64,000 nt of DNA, taken from positions 1,612,001 to 1,676,000 of the forward strand of contig NZ_CP047652.1 in assembly GCF_009906835.1 (NCBI RefSeq), written 5' to 3'. This DNA comes from Aristophania vespae (GTDB lineage: Bacteria; Pseudomonadota; Alphaproteobacteria; Acetobacterales; Acetobacteraceae). Position numbers and translations under genes: made by a program. The notes under the pieces were generated by a model, which ran no database searches, was not told the DNA's origin, and saw only the letters and a list, made by a program, of their open reading frames with translations. Positions 19,137-28,046 of the stretch are shown piece after piece (position 1 is the stretch's first letter; every line of letters begins with the position of its first letter).

Positions 19137-20378
19137 GTGTCTCTCTCTCGCTTCATGTGCTTACGTGCTCTTCTTTTAAGTGGAAGCATTGCATTATTGG
19201 GGACAACTATAGTGCAGGCAAATGATAACATATTGAGACCAGAAATTGGGGTGCCACTACAGCAAGCTAAAACGGCCCTCGCTGCACGCCGTTACAACGC
19301 CGCTATTGCCTCAGTCAATGCGGCTGAGATTGTACCCCATAAAAGCTCTTACGAAGCCTATGTGATTGCCCAGATGAAAGCAGCCATTGCTACAAAGACA
19401 GGCAATGTCACAGAAGCTTTCAAAGCTTATGACGCACTGATTAATGACCCTAAGACATCATCCAAAGATAGAGAAAAAATGCTCTCTGCGGAAATTAGTC
19501 TGGCCTATAAAGCTAAAAACTACAGTGCTGCGGCTCGCTCTGCTGAACGCTATATTAAAGAATTTGGTCCTAATGAACAAACGAACTTACTGCTAACTCA
19601 GGCCTTTTATCTTGATCATAACTGGCCCAAAACATTAAGAGCCGCTCAAGATTCCATAGCCTTGTCCCAAAAGGCAGGGCGCATGCCGAGTGAAACAGAA
19701 TTACAAATATACGCTTTAGTGGCTAACCGCGTTAAAGACCAGGCTCGTGCAACGCAGGCCTATACGCTTCTGGTTCAGCATTATCCAAAGCCAAAATATT
19801 GGCAAAATTTAATTCAAACTCTCCTTGCCAACCGAACTTTGCCCCCTGCTTCAATCTTTAACTTACAGCGTTTTCGCTTTGTCACACACAACTTAAAAGA
19901 CCCTGCCGAAATTAAAGACATGGTAGAACGCGCGGTGCAGCTTGGCCATCCTACTCTGGCTTTGTCTCTACTAAACCAAGCCTATTCATGGCACCTGATG
20001 GGACAAGGAACTACCAAAAAGCAGGATGACCATTTCCATGCCTTTATTGCTAAGCGCGCAGAAGACGCAAAGGCTGCCCTTAATGATAGAGTCAAAGAAG
20101 CAGAAAATAGTGCTCTTGCAAAACCTTCTTTGATCGAGGGTTATAATCTTGTTCTGGCCGGAAAAAAAGAACAGGGCCTGGCCTTAATGAATAGTGGCCT
20201 GGAGAAAAAACCAGTTAGTCATGATCAGGCTTTATTAGATTATGCCCTTGCTCAAAATGATGCAGGACAAACATCTGAAGCCCTCAAAACACTTCAACAG
20301 ATAAAAGGGACATCCCCAGCTGCAACCATGGCTCGATTATGGTCTATCCAATGGCAGGCAAAATCACCTAAAAATTAA
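19137..20378 (+). CDS. Exported tetratricopeptide-like repeat protein of the TonB operon
   Basis: A 413-residue protein with a signal peptide (CLRALLLSGSIALLGTTIVQA). It is followed by alpha-helical, Ala-rich repeats with TPR/Sel-like spacing (for example LQQAKTALAARRYNAAIASVNAA, AYKAKNYSAAARSAERYIKE and a C-terminal DYALAQNDAGQTSEALKTLQQ). The start is GTG 19137, with GGAAGGA about 10 bases upstream, three bases after the second exbD, so it is translated with the motor genes. TPR proteins accompany some TonB systems (TtpC-like partners in marine bacteria), but no sequence similarity to those is claimed. It is probably periplasmic, and its exact role is unknown. Confidence 0.8.
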   Translation: MSLSRFMCLRALLLSGSIALLGTTIVQANDNILRPEIGVPLQQAKTALAARRYNAAIASVNAAEIVPHKSSYEAYVIAQMKAAIATKTGNVTEAFKAYDALINDPKTSSKDREKMLSAEISLAYKAKNYSAAARSAERYIKEFGPNEQTNLLLTQAFYLDHNWPKTLRAAQDSIALSQKAGRMPSETELQIYALVANRVKDQARATQAYTLLVQHYPKPKYWQNLIQTLLANRTLPPASIFNLQRFRFVTHNLKDPAEIKDMVERAVQLGHPTLALSLLNQAYSWHLMGQGTTKKQDDHFHAFIAKRAEDAKAALNDRVKEAENSALAKPSLIEGYNLVLAGKKEQGLALMNSGLEKKPVSHDQALLDYALAQNDAGQTSEALKTLQQIKGTSPAATMARLWSIQWQAKSPKN

Positions 20379-20580
20379 AAAACAAATCCTGTACATTATT
20401 TTTTAAAGCAAGATTTGAGACGTTAAAAGCGAACTATCTGAGCCCTTTTAACGTTATCTTGCGCTTTTTTTGTTAAAATACCGTAAGGTTTTCTTAACAC
20501 GTTATCACCTCTATAACGTGTTACTTTAAGCCTTTTCCATTCTAAACACTCTTTTCCACTATTAGAGGAGAAGCCGTCTC

Positions 20581-23055
20581 ATGCCAGAGAAAGCTTGTGA
20601 TAACGCTTTTAGAATTTCAGAGTCCCCTCCTCAAAAATCTGCCTTTATGAGGCGGTTTTTAGCTGTACTGGTAATCCTTCTAGGGTTATTACCTTGTGCA
20701 ACTCTTGCTCAGACTGTACCTCTCACAAATGCTCCTCCCGTAACATCAGCGCAAGCCGATCAGCTTCTTAACGTTTTAAATGATTCCAAAAAACGTCAGG
20801 ATTTTGTTACGACACTAAAAAATCTTTCCGACGCTCAAAAAGCCGTTGAGAAGGATAAACAAAATAATTCTTTGCTAGATTCTGCCTGGAACAGTATTTC
20901 CAAAGCAAGTCACAAAACAATAATTCAGCTCCATAGCCTCACTAAAACAGTCACTAATTTTACTGATACAGGGCCTTGGGTTAACCACGTCATGCATACA
21001 CCAAGTGTGCAGGGTGAAATCCTCCGTATTTCCACACGCGTTGCTATTTTGATTGTCGGAGGCTTAATTCTCTCTTACGGCATTCATTTCTTATTAAATA
21101 CGCCGCGCAAACGTTTGGAATTGCGTGCTCAACGCTATAACCGTGATAATATCCAAAAAGATTTACAGGATTTTCAGGAAACCAAAAGCACGGTTGATCA
21201 ACAAGCCAAAGAGACCGTTAATGATGAAAATAAAGACTCATTAAGCGCTAATAAGGCTCAGGACGAAGCTGAAAGAATGCGAAGACAGGGGGCACTTACT
21301 CGCCTCATGATCACATTCAGGCGCTTTCCATACACAATGGGACGCTTTGGGATGGATCTTTTGGCAATAGCCATGTTTCCTCTTGTCGCTTTATTAATCC
21401 AAACTTTTGACCCTGCCCCAGATGTTCGTACAATGCGTGCTATCTGGAGTATTGCATGGTTTGCCGCTGTTGGCTTTGGCGTATGGGTCGCTCTGTTACG
21501 TGCCCTTTTTGCCCCTGAGAGACCCTGGTTGCGTTTGACGACAATCAACGACAACACCGCAATTTTCTTATTTAAAGGCTTTTATCGCATTGGTAATGTC
21601 ATTGCCTGGGGTGTTACGGCACTTATCATTCTTAATGACTGCACTCTTCCTGAAAGCATAAGCCTTTCTCTGGCAAAGATTCTGGCCCTTATTGTCCATA
21701 TCATGATCGCTATCATGATCTTAGGCAGCCGCAGTAATGTTAAGTGGCTCTTTAATCGTGCGGCCGACCATAATAAACGCCTCGCCCCCGTCCTCCATTT
21801 TATTGGAAGATTCTGGTGGATCGTCGCCATTATTTTTGACATTGCACTCTGGGTTGTGTGGGCAGCCGAAGTTCCTGGTGGTTATCAGTTAATTCTACGC
21901 TTAACAGCACGAACAATAGCTGCCCTCATTCTTATGCGTGTGGTCAGTATTCTGGCTTTTGGCGGGTTAGAGCGCTTTTTCACCAGGCTGAATGACCGTA
22001 ATATCAGCAAGGAAACAGCAACCCGCATTCTACGCTACTACCCTGCTGCACAGCGCGTAACGAGCGTCGTTATCCTGCTCCTTACCATCTTTGCTGTCGC
22101 TGTTGCTCTGGGCGCCCCAGTTTATGCAGTCATTGGGCTTCATACTTTAGGCGGACGTCTGCTCTCCTCAATGGTAACAATTATCATTGCCCTGCTCATT
22201 GGCGTTGTTATATGGGAAATGTCGAATGTTGCCATAGAGCATAAAGTTCACCAGCTTGAGCGTGAGGGCAGTGGTAACTATCGGGCCCGCACAGCGCGTA
22301 TTCGCACTTTGCAACCTATGTTACGCATTCTGCTCCTGGTGATCTTAACCGTTGTGATCGGACTAACGGTTTTATCCCAGCTGGGTGTTAATATTGCTCC
22401 ACTTTTGGCAGGCGCTTCTATTTTTGGTGTGGCCTTAGGTTTTGGTTCTCAAAAATTAGTGCAAGATTTCATCAGTGGTATTTTTCTATTAATGGAAAAT
22501 GCTCTTACTGTTGGCGATGCTGTTACACTAAGTGGAACTTACGGCGTTGTTGAAAAGCTCTCTTTACGCACAGTGCATGTACGCGCCAATGACGGCTCAA
22601 TGAATATTTTCCCCTTTAGTTCACTGGGGCAAATTATCAATTATGACCGTGACTTTGCACGTGCCATGATTTCAGCAGAAGTTTCGTATGGAACAGACAC
22701 CGATAAAGCTGTGCAGGCACTTTTTGACATTACAAAAGGTCTGCGGGAAGACCCAGATTTTAAAAACCTCATCATCGATGATTTCCAACTCTGGGGTGTT
22801 GATTCAATTAATGAATCTTCCGTGACAATCAAAGGCACATTACCAACCACGACCGGTGGACGTTGGCCTGTTCAGCGGCAATTTTATCGCCGTATGAAAA
22901 AATGCTTTGAAGAGCGTGGTATTGATATACCTTTCCCAACCCGCACAATTCATGTCATTAATCAGGGAAATGCTGACGTCTCACACTCAGACTTGGTAAA
23001 CTCTGGACGATCTGATCCAAAACAGGCACAGGCCGAAAACAAACCAGAAGCCTAG
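20581..23055 (+). CDS. Large MscS-family mechanosensitive channel
   Basis: An 824-residue inner-membrane protein. After a signal-like segment (FLAVLVILLGLLPCATLAQ) comes a periplasmic helical stretch, then about ten hydrophobic segments. The C-terminal MscS core is the pore helix (LLAGASIFGVALGFGSQKLVQDFISGIF), the beta domain (NALTVGDAVTLSGTYGVVEKLSLRTVHVRANDG) and FPFSSLGQIINYDRD. It should open under membrane tension to release solutes during hypo-osmotic shock. Length puts it with the larger MscK/YbiO-like members, not with E. coli MscS. GAGGAG lies 10 bases before the ATG; an in-frame ATG at 20647 is an alternative start. A strong terminator follows. Confidence 0.93.
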   Translation: MPEKACDNAFRISESPPQKSAFMRRFLAVLVILLGLLPCATLAQTVPLTNAPPVTSAQADQLLNVLNDSKKRQDFVTTLKNLSDAQKAVEKDKQNNSLLDSAWNSISKASHKTIIQLHSLTKTVTNFTDTGPWVNHVMHTPSVQGEILRISTRVAILIVGGLILSYGIHFLLNTPRKRLELRAQRYNRDNIQKDLQDFQETKSTVDQQAKETVNDENKDSLSANKAQDEAERMRRQGALTRLMITFRRFPYTMGRFGMDLLAIAMFPLVALLIQTFDPAPDVRTMRAIWSIAWFAAVGFGVWVALLRALFAPERPWLRLTTINDNTAIFLFKGFYRIGNVIAWGVTALIILNDCTLPESISLSLAKILALIVHIMIAIMILGSRSNVKWLFNRAADHNKRLAPVLHFIGRFWWIVAIIFDIALWVVWAAEVPGGYQLILRLTARTIAALILMRVVSILAFGGLERFFTRLNDRNISKETATRILRYYPAAQRVTSVVILLLTIFAVAVALGAPVYAVIGLHTLGGRLLSSMVTIIIALLIGVVIWEMSNVAIEHKVHQLEREGSGNYRARTARIRTLQPMLRILLLVILTVVIGLTVLSQLGVNIAPLLAGASIFGVALGFGSQKLVQDFISGIFLLMENALTVGDAVTLSGTYGVVEKLSLRTVHVRANDGSMNIFPFSSLGQIINYDRDFARAMISAEVSYGTDTDKAVQALFDITKGLREDPDFKNLIIDDFQLWGVDSINESSVTIKGTLPTTTGGRWPVQRQFYRRMKKCFEERGIDIPFPTRTIHVINQGNADVSHSDLVNSGRSDPKQAQAENKPEA

Positions 23056-23063
23056 CTTTTATA

Positions 23064-23095
23064 AAAAACCCCTGCCCGAAAGAGCAGGGGTTTTT
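23064..23095 (+). terminator. Rho-independent terminator
   Basis: AAAAACCCCTGC and GCAGGGGTTTTT form a 12-bp stem with an 8-base loop directly after the MscS gene. Its A/T-tailed arms could also serve the opposite-strand small gene. Confidence 0.95.
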
Positions 23096-23129
23096 CATGC
23101 AAATATATAGGGGGCAATTACGCCTTATA

Positions 23130-23303
23130 TTATGCCCCTCTGCCGAGATCATAACGTCTTAAAGCGATAAAGGCCCAAATTGCCGCTGGCACCCATCCCA
23201 AAATTGTGACCTGAAGGACAAAGCAAATAATCCCTGCTACAGGACGGCCAATTGTAAAAAATGTGAGCCAAGGAAAGAAAAAAGCAATCAAAATACGCAA
23301 CAT
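23130..23303 (-). CDS. Small YqaE/Pmp3-like membrane protein
   Basis: A 57-residue, very hydrophobic protein with two membrane segments: MLRILIAFFFPWLTFFTIG, then AGIICFVLQVTILGWVPAAI, with ALRRYDLGRGA as a basic tail. The hairpin with P-x(n)-G and LGW(V/I)P is the hallmark of the YqaE/Pmp3 (UPF0057) family, linked in other organisms to salt and membrane-potential stress. AAGGGA lies 7 bases before the start. It converges on the mechanosensitive channel gene, sharing the terminator region between them. A longer minus-strand frame in another register (23149-23424) is a shadow. Confidence 0.8.
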   Translation of the reverse strand: MLRILIAFFFPWLTFFTIGRPVAGIICFVLQVTILGWVPAAIWAFIALRRYDLGRGA

Positions 23304-23415
23304 GGTTATTCCCTTTCAAAGAGATATAATCTCTTCTAAACTGATGGACCTGTTCTAAAATCCAGAATAATGCGTAAAAATCGCGTAAAGATTTGTAATT
23401 CTTTAGAGGTTTCTT

Positions 23416-23712
23416 ATGAGCCACCTATTTTTAGCAACCATTACTTACCTCGCTTCTGAGGAGGAAGTAGCAGCACAACGCCCTGGTCACCGAGCCTTTC
23501 TTGATAAATTCTATCAAGAAGATTTACTTTTAATTTCAGGGCCTATGACATCAGGCAAGGGTGGCATTCTCATTTTACGTGCAACCCTTTCTGAAAAAGA
23601 TCTTTTAGAACGCCTTGCACAAGATCCATTTGTCACTTCAGGTGTCGCCCGCTATGAGCTATGCGCTTTCAACGCCGTCAAACATGCTTCTTTTTTAGAG
23701 GGTAAAATTTAA
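23416..23712 (+). CDS. YciI family protein
   Basis: A 98-residue ferredoxin-like-fold protein of the YciI/YCII family. The conserved elements are RPGHRAFLDKFYQEDLLLISGPM near residues 21-45 (the His/Asp pair typical of the family) and DPFVTSGVARYELCAFNAVK at the end. Biochemical function is uncertain across the family, with proposed dehalogenase-like or dimeric ligand-binding roles. AGAGG lies just upstream of the ATG. It is divergent from the small YqaE-like gene, with about 110 bases between them. Confidence 0.88.
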   Translation: MSHLFLATITYLASEEEVAAQRPGHRAFLDKFYQEDLLLISGPMTSGKGGILILRATLSEKDLLERLAQDPFVTSGVARYELCAFNAVKHASFLEGKI

Positions 23713-24103
23713 AACTCCCACTCTCAGGGCTTATTCAATAATATTTACTCAAACTATGATTAAGACCCTATTACAAGGCTTTTACGGCCTTTTAATAGGG
23801 GCCTGAATAATATTATATGAGCTCAGCCGTCATAAACTGGCTTTATAAAACACACTTTTAAACTCTTATCAGAGCAGACAAAAAGCCAATATTAGACTTT
23901 TTATACAAAAACCATCATAATACCGCTCTTATGCGTTTTAATTAGGGAAAAACTTTTATAAAGACTTCAGATAGTCATAAAAAGGCTTGACCTTACAAGC
24001 AGTTTCCCTAAGAGAAGCACAATATTTATCACTTGTGTCTTTATGATTAGATAAAACACACTTTTGATAAATGGTCGTTATAGTCGCAACAACGTTTTAA
24101 CCT
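23713..24103. other. Leader region of the methionine importer operon
   Basis: About 390 bases without a gene. It contains the nested hairpin at 23766-23800 and then AT-rich sequence up to metQ. A SAM-sensing riboswitch would be expected in some relatives, but I could not identify a SAM-I or SAM-II consensus by eye. Confidence 0.5.
23766..23800 (+). other. Long nested hairpin between yciI-like gene and metQ
   Basis: CCCTATTA and TAATAGGG enclose a C-T mismatch and then AAGGC/GCCTT around a 7-base loop, giving a 13-bp stem with one mismatch. It lies 53 bases after the YciI gene. No T-run follows, so it is either a weak terminator or a structured leader element of the metQNI transcript. Confidence 0.55.
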
Positions 24104-24958
24104 TTGGATGGCACTCCCACCATGAGACAGAGACTATCATTCAGTCGCCGCCGTCTTCTCGCTCTTACTGTTGGATTAGCGGGACTTACTAGTTTTGCAC
24201 TCAGCACAGCCATGCCTGCCCATGCTGAGGCTATTAAAACCGTTAAAGTCGGTATCATGTCTGGTGAGGATGAAGATGTTTGGCGCGTTGTTGCCAAAAA
24301 TGCCGCTACTGATGGCTTAAACGTTAAAATTACCACTTTCTCAGATTATAATGCCCCTAATGAAGCTCTGATAGAGCATGATTTAGACGCAAATGCTTTT
24401 CAGCATACGCCTTATCTGGAAGCACAAAATAAAGCTCACGGCTATCATCTTGTTATTGCTGGAAATACAACATTTCAGCCTATTGGGTTTTATTCCCGAA
24501 AATGGAAATCTTTAGCAGATATTCCTAAAAACGCTAAAATTGGCGTTCCAAATGACCCAAGCAATGAAGGGCGTGCCCTTTTAATGCTTCAATCTTTAGG
24601 TCTTATCAAAGTATCTTCTGATGCAGGCCTGTTCCCCACAGCTTTAGACGTAACTGATAACCCACATAATATCACCATTGAAGAACTCGATGCTGGTGTT
24701 GTGGGGCGGTCCCTACCCGATCTTGACGGAGCGGTCATTAATACAGACTGGGCACGCAAAGCAGGGGTTGATCTGAAAAAAGAACGTCTTGGGACAGAAA
24801 ATCTAAAAGACAACCCTTACGTCAACATTATCGTTGTCAATCAGGGTGATGAAGACAAGCCCTGGGCTAAAAGCCTGGTCAAGGCGTTTCAGCAACCAAA
24901 TGTAGCCAAAGCTCTTCATGAAGTTTATCACGGGACGGTTCTCCCTGCCTGGCCATGA
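24104..24958 (+). CDS. metQ: D-methionine-binding protein of the MetNIQ importer (NlpA family)
   Basis: A 284-residue periplasmic solute-binding protein. It has an N-terminal signal with a basic run (SRRRLLALTVGLAGLTSFAL) and a cleavage motif AHA-EA; there is no lipobox cysteine, so unlike many MetQ proteins it seems to be soluble and not a lipoprotein. NlpA-family motifs include KVGIMSGEDEDVW, DANAFQHTPYLEAQNKAHGY, PIGFYSRKWKSL, IGVPNDPSNEGRALLMLQ and NIIVVNQGDEDKPW. It delivers methionine to MetI/MetN. Its stop overlaps the metN start (ATGA). The gene opposite metI encodes a sulfur amino acid enzyme, supporting a methionine role. Confidence 0.95.
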   Translation: MDGTPTMRQRLSFSRRRLLALTVGLAGLTSFALSTAMPAHAEAIKTVKVGIMSGEDEDVWRVVAKNAATDGLNVKITTFSDYNAPNEALIEHDLDANAFQHTPYLEAQNKAHGYHLVIAGNTTFQPIGFYSRKWKSLADIPKNAKIGVPNDPSNEGRALLMLQSLGLIKVSSDAGLFPTALDVTDNPHNITIEELDAGVVGRSLPDLDGAVINTDWARKAGVDLKKERLGTENLKDNPYVNIIVVNQGDEDKPWAKSLVKAFQQPNVAKALHEVYHGTVLPAWP

Positions 24959-25989
24959 GCATTATTTTAGATATCCAAAATGTAACGCATGGCTTTGGCG
25001 ATCAGATTGCACTTGATGATATTTCCTTTTCTGTAAAGAAAGGCGAAGTTGTAGGTCTCATCGGACGTTCAGGAGCGGGCAAGTCCACGCTCCTGCGCTG
25101 TCTTTGTGCTTTGGAACGCCCTCAAAAAGGCTCAATCATACTCAATGGTACTGATCTAACCAAAGAGAATGAAACCAGCCTCACTAAAATTAGGCGCGAA
25201 ATTGGGCTTGTTTTTCAGCATTTTAATTTGCTCACATCGCGCTCTGTAGCCGGAAATATTGCCCTGCCTCTACAAATTGCGGGTTGGTCAAAAGACAGGC
25301 AGAAAGCACGAGTTAAAGAACTCCTTCAACTTGTGGGATTAGAGAAATTTGAGAAAAAATATCCTTCTCAACTTTCTGGTGGGCAAAAGCAGCGTGTTGG
25401 CATTGCACGTGCCCTGGCCGCTAGCCCCTCTCTCCTTTTATGCGACGAAGCAACATCTGCTCTCGACCCAGAAGCCACAACGTCCATTTTCAACCTGCTT
25501 AATGATATTAATCAGAAGCTGGGCTTAACCATTATTCTTATTACGCATGAAATGGATGTTGTACGCCGGTTTGCTCAGCATATTTTAGTGCTTGATCATG
25601 GTAAGCTTGTCGAAAACGGTACTTTTTTTGACCTATTATGCAAAAGTAGTGACCAAGGTCCCCTTCAGGCTTTATTGGCTGATAGTTGCCCCCAACTTCC
25701 TTCTGAGCTACGAAATCAGCTCCAGCATCAGCCTTCACCGGGTTTAATGCCTGTACTCCGCTTAATCATGAATGAAAACACAGCTTTAAAGCCTTTATTT
25801 TCACTGATGGCAGAGCGTTTCCACGTAGAGACCATTTTACTACAAGGCGGTGTAACCTCCATTGAGGAAAAATTAACTGGCGATATGATTATCGGCCTCA
25901 AAGGAGAAAAAGTTTTTGAAGCTCAGGCTTTTTTAGCCACAAATGTACAACATATGGAGGCTATCGGTTATGTCCCCGTTGATCGTTAA
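24955..25989 (+). CDS. metN: Methionine ABC importer ATPase
   Basis: A 344-residue ABC ATPase with Walker A GRSGAGKSTLL near residue 37, Q-loop VFQHFNLL, signature LSGGQKQRVGIARAL, Walker B LLLCDEATSALDPE and H-loop LITHEMD. The C-terminal region from about 260 (LPSELRNQ to NVQHMEAIGYVPVDR) is the NIL domain, which binds methionine and causes trans-inhibition in MetN. It overlaps metQ by 4 bases and metI by 20, so the three are one transcript. Confidence 0.97.
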   Translation: MSIILDIQNVTHGFGDQIALDDISFSVKKGEVVGLIGRSGAGKSTLLRCLCALERPQKGSIILNGTDLTKENETSLTKIRREIGLVFQHFNLLTSRSVAGNIALPLQIAGWSKDRQKARVKELLQLVGLEKFEKKYPSQLSGGQKQRVGIARALAASPSLLLCDEATSALDPEATTSIFNLLNDINQKLGLTIILITHEMDVVRRFAQHILVLDHGKLVENGTFFDLLCKSSDQGPLQALLADSCPQLPSELRNQLQHQPSPGLMPVLRLIMNENTALKPLFSLMAERFHVETILLQGGVTSIEEKLTGDMIIGLKGEKVFEAQAFLATNVQHMEAIGYVPVDR

Positions 25990-26619
25990 CCTCATTATTC
26001 GTGCTACATTACAAACACTGGAAATGGTTTTTGCCTCTACAGCCATTGCTGTTTTGTTTGGCTTGCCTCTGGCTCTCTTTCTCATCACCACTAGCCCGGG
26101 GGGACTTTATCGCCTCCCTGTTTTACCGAGGATTGTTGGGCTTATTGTTGATGCATTAAGGGCTGTGCCTTTTATTATATTACTCGTGCTTCTCATTCCC
26201 ATAACAAGAATGATAGCAGGCACATCTTTGGGAACTGAAGCTGCCATTGTGCCGCTCTCCATCGCGGCTATCCCCTATTTTGCCCGTATTGCAGAAGTAG
26301 CCCTAAGAGAAGTTGATCCTGGCTTGATTGATGCTGTGCGGTCTATGGGCGGTACGCGCTTTACAATCATGCGTTCTGTTATGATTCCCGAGGCTCTGCC
26401 CAGCCTGATTGGTGGCCTCACTGTGACACTGGTTACATTAGTCGGGGCTTCAGCCATGGCAGGCACAATCGGCGCTGGGGGCTAGGCGATTTGGCTATCC
26501 GCTATGGTTATCAACGCTTTAATACAACCATAATGTTGTGGGTGGTGGCTGTTTTAGTCGTAATGGTTTGCCTCATGCAGCTTATAGGAAACATCCTTAC
26601 ACGCTGGCTCAAACGCTAA
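25970..26619 (+). pseudogene. metI: Methionine ABC importer permease, frame broken at a G5 run
   Basis: The inner-membrane permease of MetNIQ. The readable frame from ATG 25970 runs to TAG 26483-26485 and contains the usual helices and the EAA-type loop (YFARIAEVALREVDPGLIDAVRSMG). It stops in the conserved end GASAMAGTIGAGG. If the G5 run at 26477-26481 had six G, the frame would continue GLGDLAIRYGYQRFNTT and end at TAA 26617-26619, which is the normal MetI C-terminus of about 216 residues. GGAGG precedes the ATG. The single lost base is probably a homopolymer error, since metQ and metN are intact. Confidence 0.9.
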
Positions 26620-26645
26620 TCTAACGCTTTTTAGAAGAGAACTTT

Positions 26646-26678
26646 AAAATAAGGGGGAAATAGTCCCCCCTTATTTTT
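26646..26678. terminator. Bidirectional terminator between converging genes
   Basis: AAAATAAGGGGG and CCCCCTTATTTT pair around an 8-base loop. The A- and T-rich flanks serve metI on the plus strand and the cystathionine gamma-synthase-like gene on the minus strand. Confidence 0.92.
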
Positions 26679-26686
26679 AAAACTGA

Positions 26687-27964
26687 CTAAGCTTTTTCAA
26701 GAGCTTGTGTCATATCAACAATCAGATCATCCTCATTTTCAATACCAAGCGATAATCTTACTGTTGCCTGAGTTACACCAATACGCTCACGTATTTCTTC
26801 TGGCACGCCAGAATGCGTCATAGTCGCAGGATGACTTGCTAGCGATTCAGTACCACCAAGGCTAACGGCCAATTTGAAAATCTGTAATCCATTAAGGAAC
26901 CGGAAAGCAGCTTCCTGCCCCCCCTTAACATCAAAAGAAAATGTTGAGCCAGGACCTGAACATTGCTTGGCGTAAATTTTCCCTTGAGCAGACTCTTTCT
27001 CAAAAAATGGTGGGAAATAAACTTTTTCCACTTTGGGATGGTTCTGCAAAAATTTTGCTACGGCAAAAGCATTGGAAGCTGCTTTTTCCATCCGTAAACC
27101 AAGTGTCTCGAGCGAACGCCCTAACATCCAGCAGGTGTGTGGGTCGGGCTGAGTACCAATAGCACCACGTAACTGACGGAGCTTTGTCATCAGGGCCACA
27201 GACCCTAAAGCAGCACCCGCAATAAGATCGGAGTGCCCACCCACATATTTCGTCAGAGAATAAAGAGAAATATCAGCACCATGGGCAATAGGTTGCTGGA
27301 AAACAGGCCCTAAAAGTGTGTTATCACAAGCAATAAGAGGACGCTCTTCCTGCCCTAAAGACTCAGCAATCTCACGCATTAAGGGGAGGTCAACAAGACT
27401 ATTTGTCGGGTTTGCTGGCGTCTCAACTAAAATAAGAGCAACGCGACCTAATTTTTTGGCCTCTTGAGCGGCCTTTTTAATTGTCTCTTCATTGCCATCA
27501 CTAGCAAATCCGACGGACTTCATTCCAAGTCCAGCCATGATTTTGCTTAATAACGTCTCTGTTCCGCCATAAAGCGGTTGAGAATGCAAAATCACCTCAC
27601 CAGGGCGTACAAAAGCTAGTAAACTTGTGGAAATTGCAGCCATGCCCGAAGAAAAAACTACGCCACTTTCGGCGCCTTCATAAACAGCTAAGCGGTCTTC
27701 AACAATTTCGCTATTAGGGTGATTAAACCGCGAGTAAACAAGACCGGCCCCTTTTCCTTCAGGGGGTTGTTTGCGTCCCATGACATAATCAAAGAAATCG
27801 CGTCCATCTTCAGCTGTAGGGAACACGAAAGTAGATGTCAGAAAAACGGGAGGTTTAACAGCCCCTTCAGAAAGCATAGGGTCATAACCATAATTAAGCA
27901 TCTGTGTATCAGGATGCAATTTATGTGACCCTAATGTGAGTTTATGATGGCGTGAGTTACTCAT
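26687..27964 (-). CDS. Cystathionine gamma-synthase family PLP enzyme
   Basis: A 425-residue trans-sulfuration enzyme (MetB/MetC/MGL fold). Visible landmarks are [13 protein letters not shown] near the N-terminus, [59 protein letters not shown] and the PLP-binding lysine in [17 protein letters not shown], then [19 protein letters not shown]. It acts on cystathionine, O-acylhomoserine or methionine; the exact reaction cannot be read from the sequence. The intact G7 run inside the gene (C7 at 26918-26924 on the plus strand) shows not every long run is damaged. It converges on the methionine importer, supporting a role in sulfur amino acid metabolism. Confidence 0.92.
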   Translation of the reverse strand: MSNSRHHKLTLGSHKLHPDTQMLNYGYDPMLSEGAVKPPVFLTSTFVFPTAEDGRDFFDYVMGRKQPPEGKGAGLVYSRFNHPNSEIVEDRLAVYEGAESGVVFSSGMAAISTSLLAFVRPGEVILHSQPLYGGTETLLSKIMAGLGMKSVGFASDGNEETIKKAAQEAKKLGRVALILVETPANPTNSLVDLPLMREIAESLGQEERPLIACDNTLLGPVFQQPIAHGADISLYSLTKYVGGHSDLIAGAALGSVALMTKLRQLRGAIGTQPDPHTCWMLGRSLETLGLRMEKAASNAFAVAKFLQNHPKVEKVYFPPFFEKESAQGKIYAKQCSGPGSTFSFDVKGGQEAAFRFLNGLQIFKLAVSLGGTESLASHPATMTHSGVPEEIRERIGVTQATVRLSLGIENEDDLIVDMTQALEKA

Positions 27965-28046
27965 AAAAATCCATTTAGTAAAAAAAGATAATATTCTTTT
28001 AGCCTATTCTTTTCTTACTGTCAGATTTTTAGCAACAACAAGCTTT

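Noticed and set aside
23149-23424. Minus-strand frame of 91 codons over the YqaE-like gene
   Set aside because: It is in another register of the real 57-residue gene; its sequence has no family features and crosses into the yciI start.
23713-24103. SAM riboswitch upstream of metQ
   Set aside because: I could not match the consensus elements of SAM-I or SAM-II by eye. Only the hairpin at 23766-23800 is clear.
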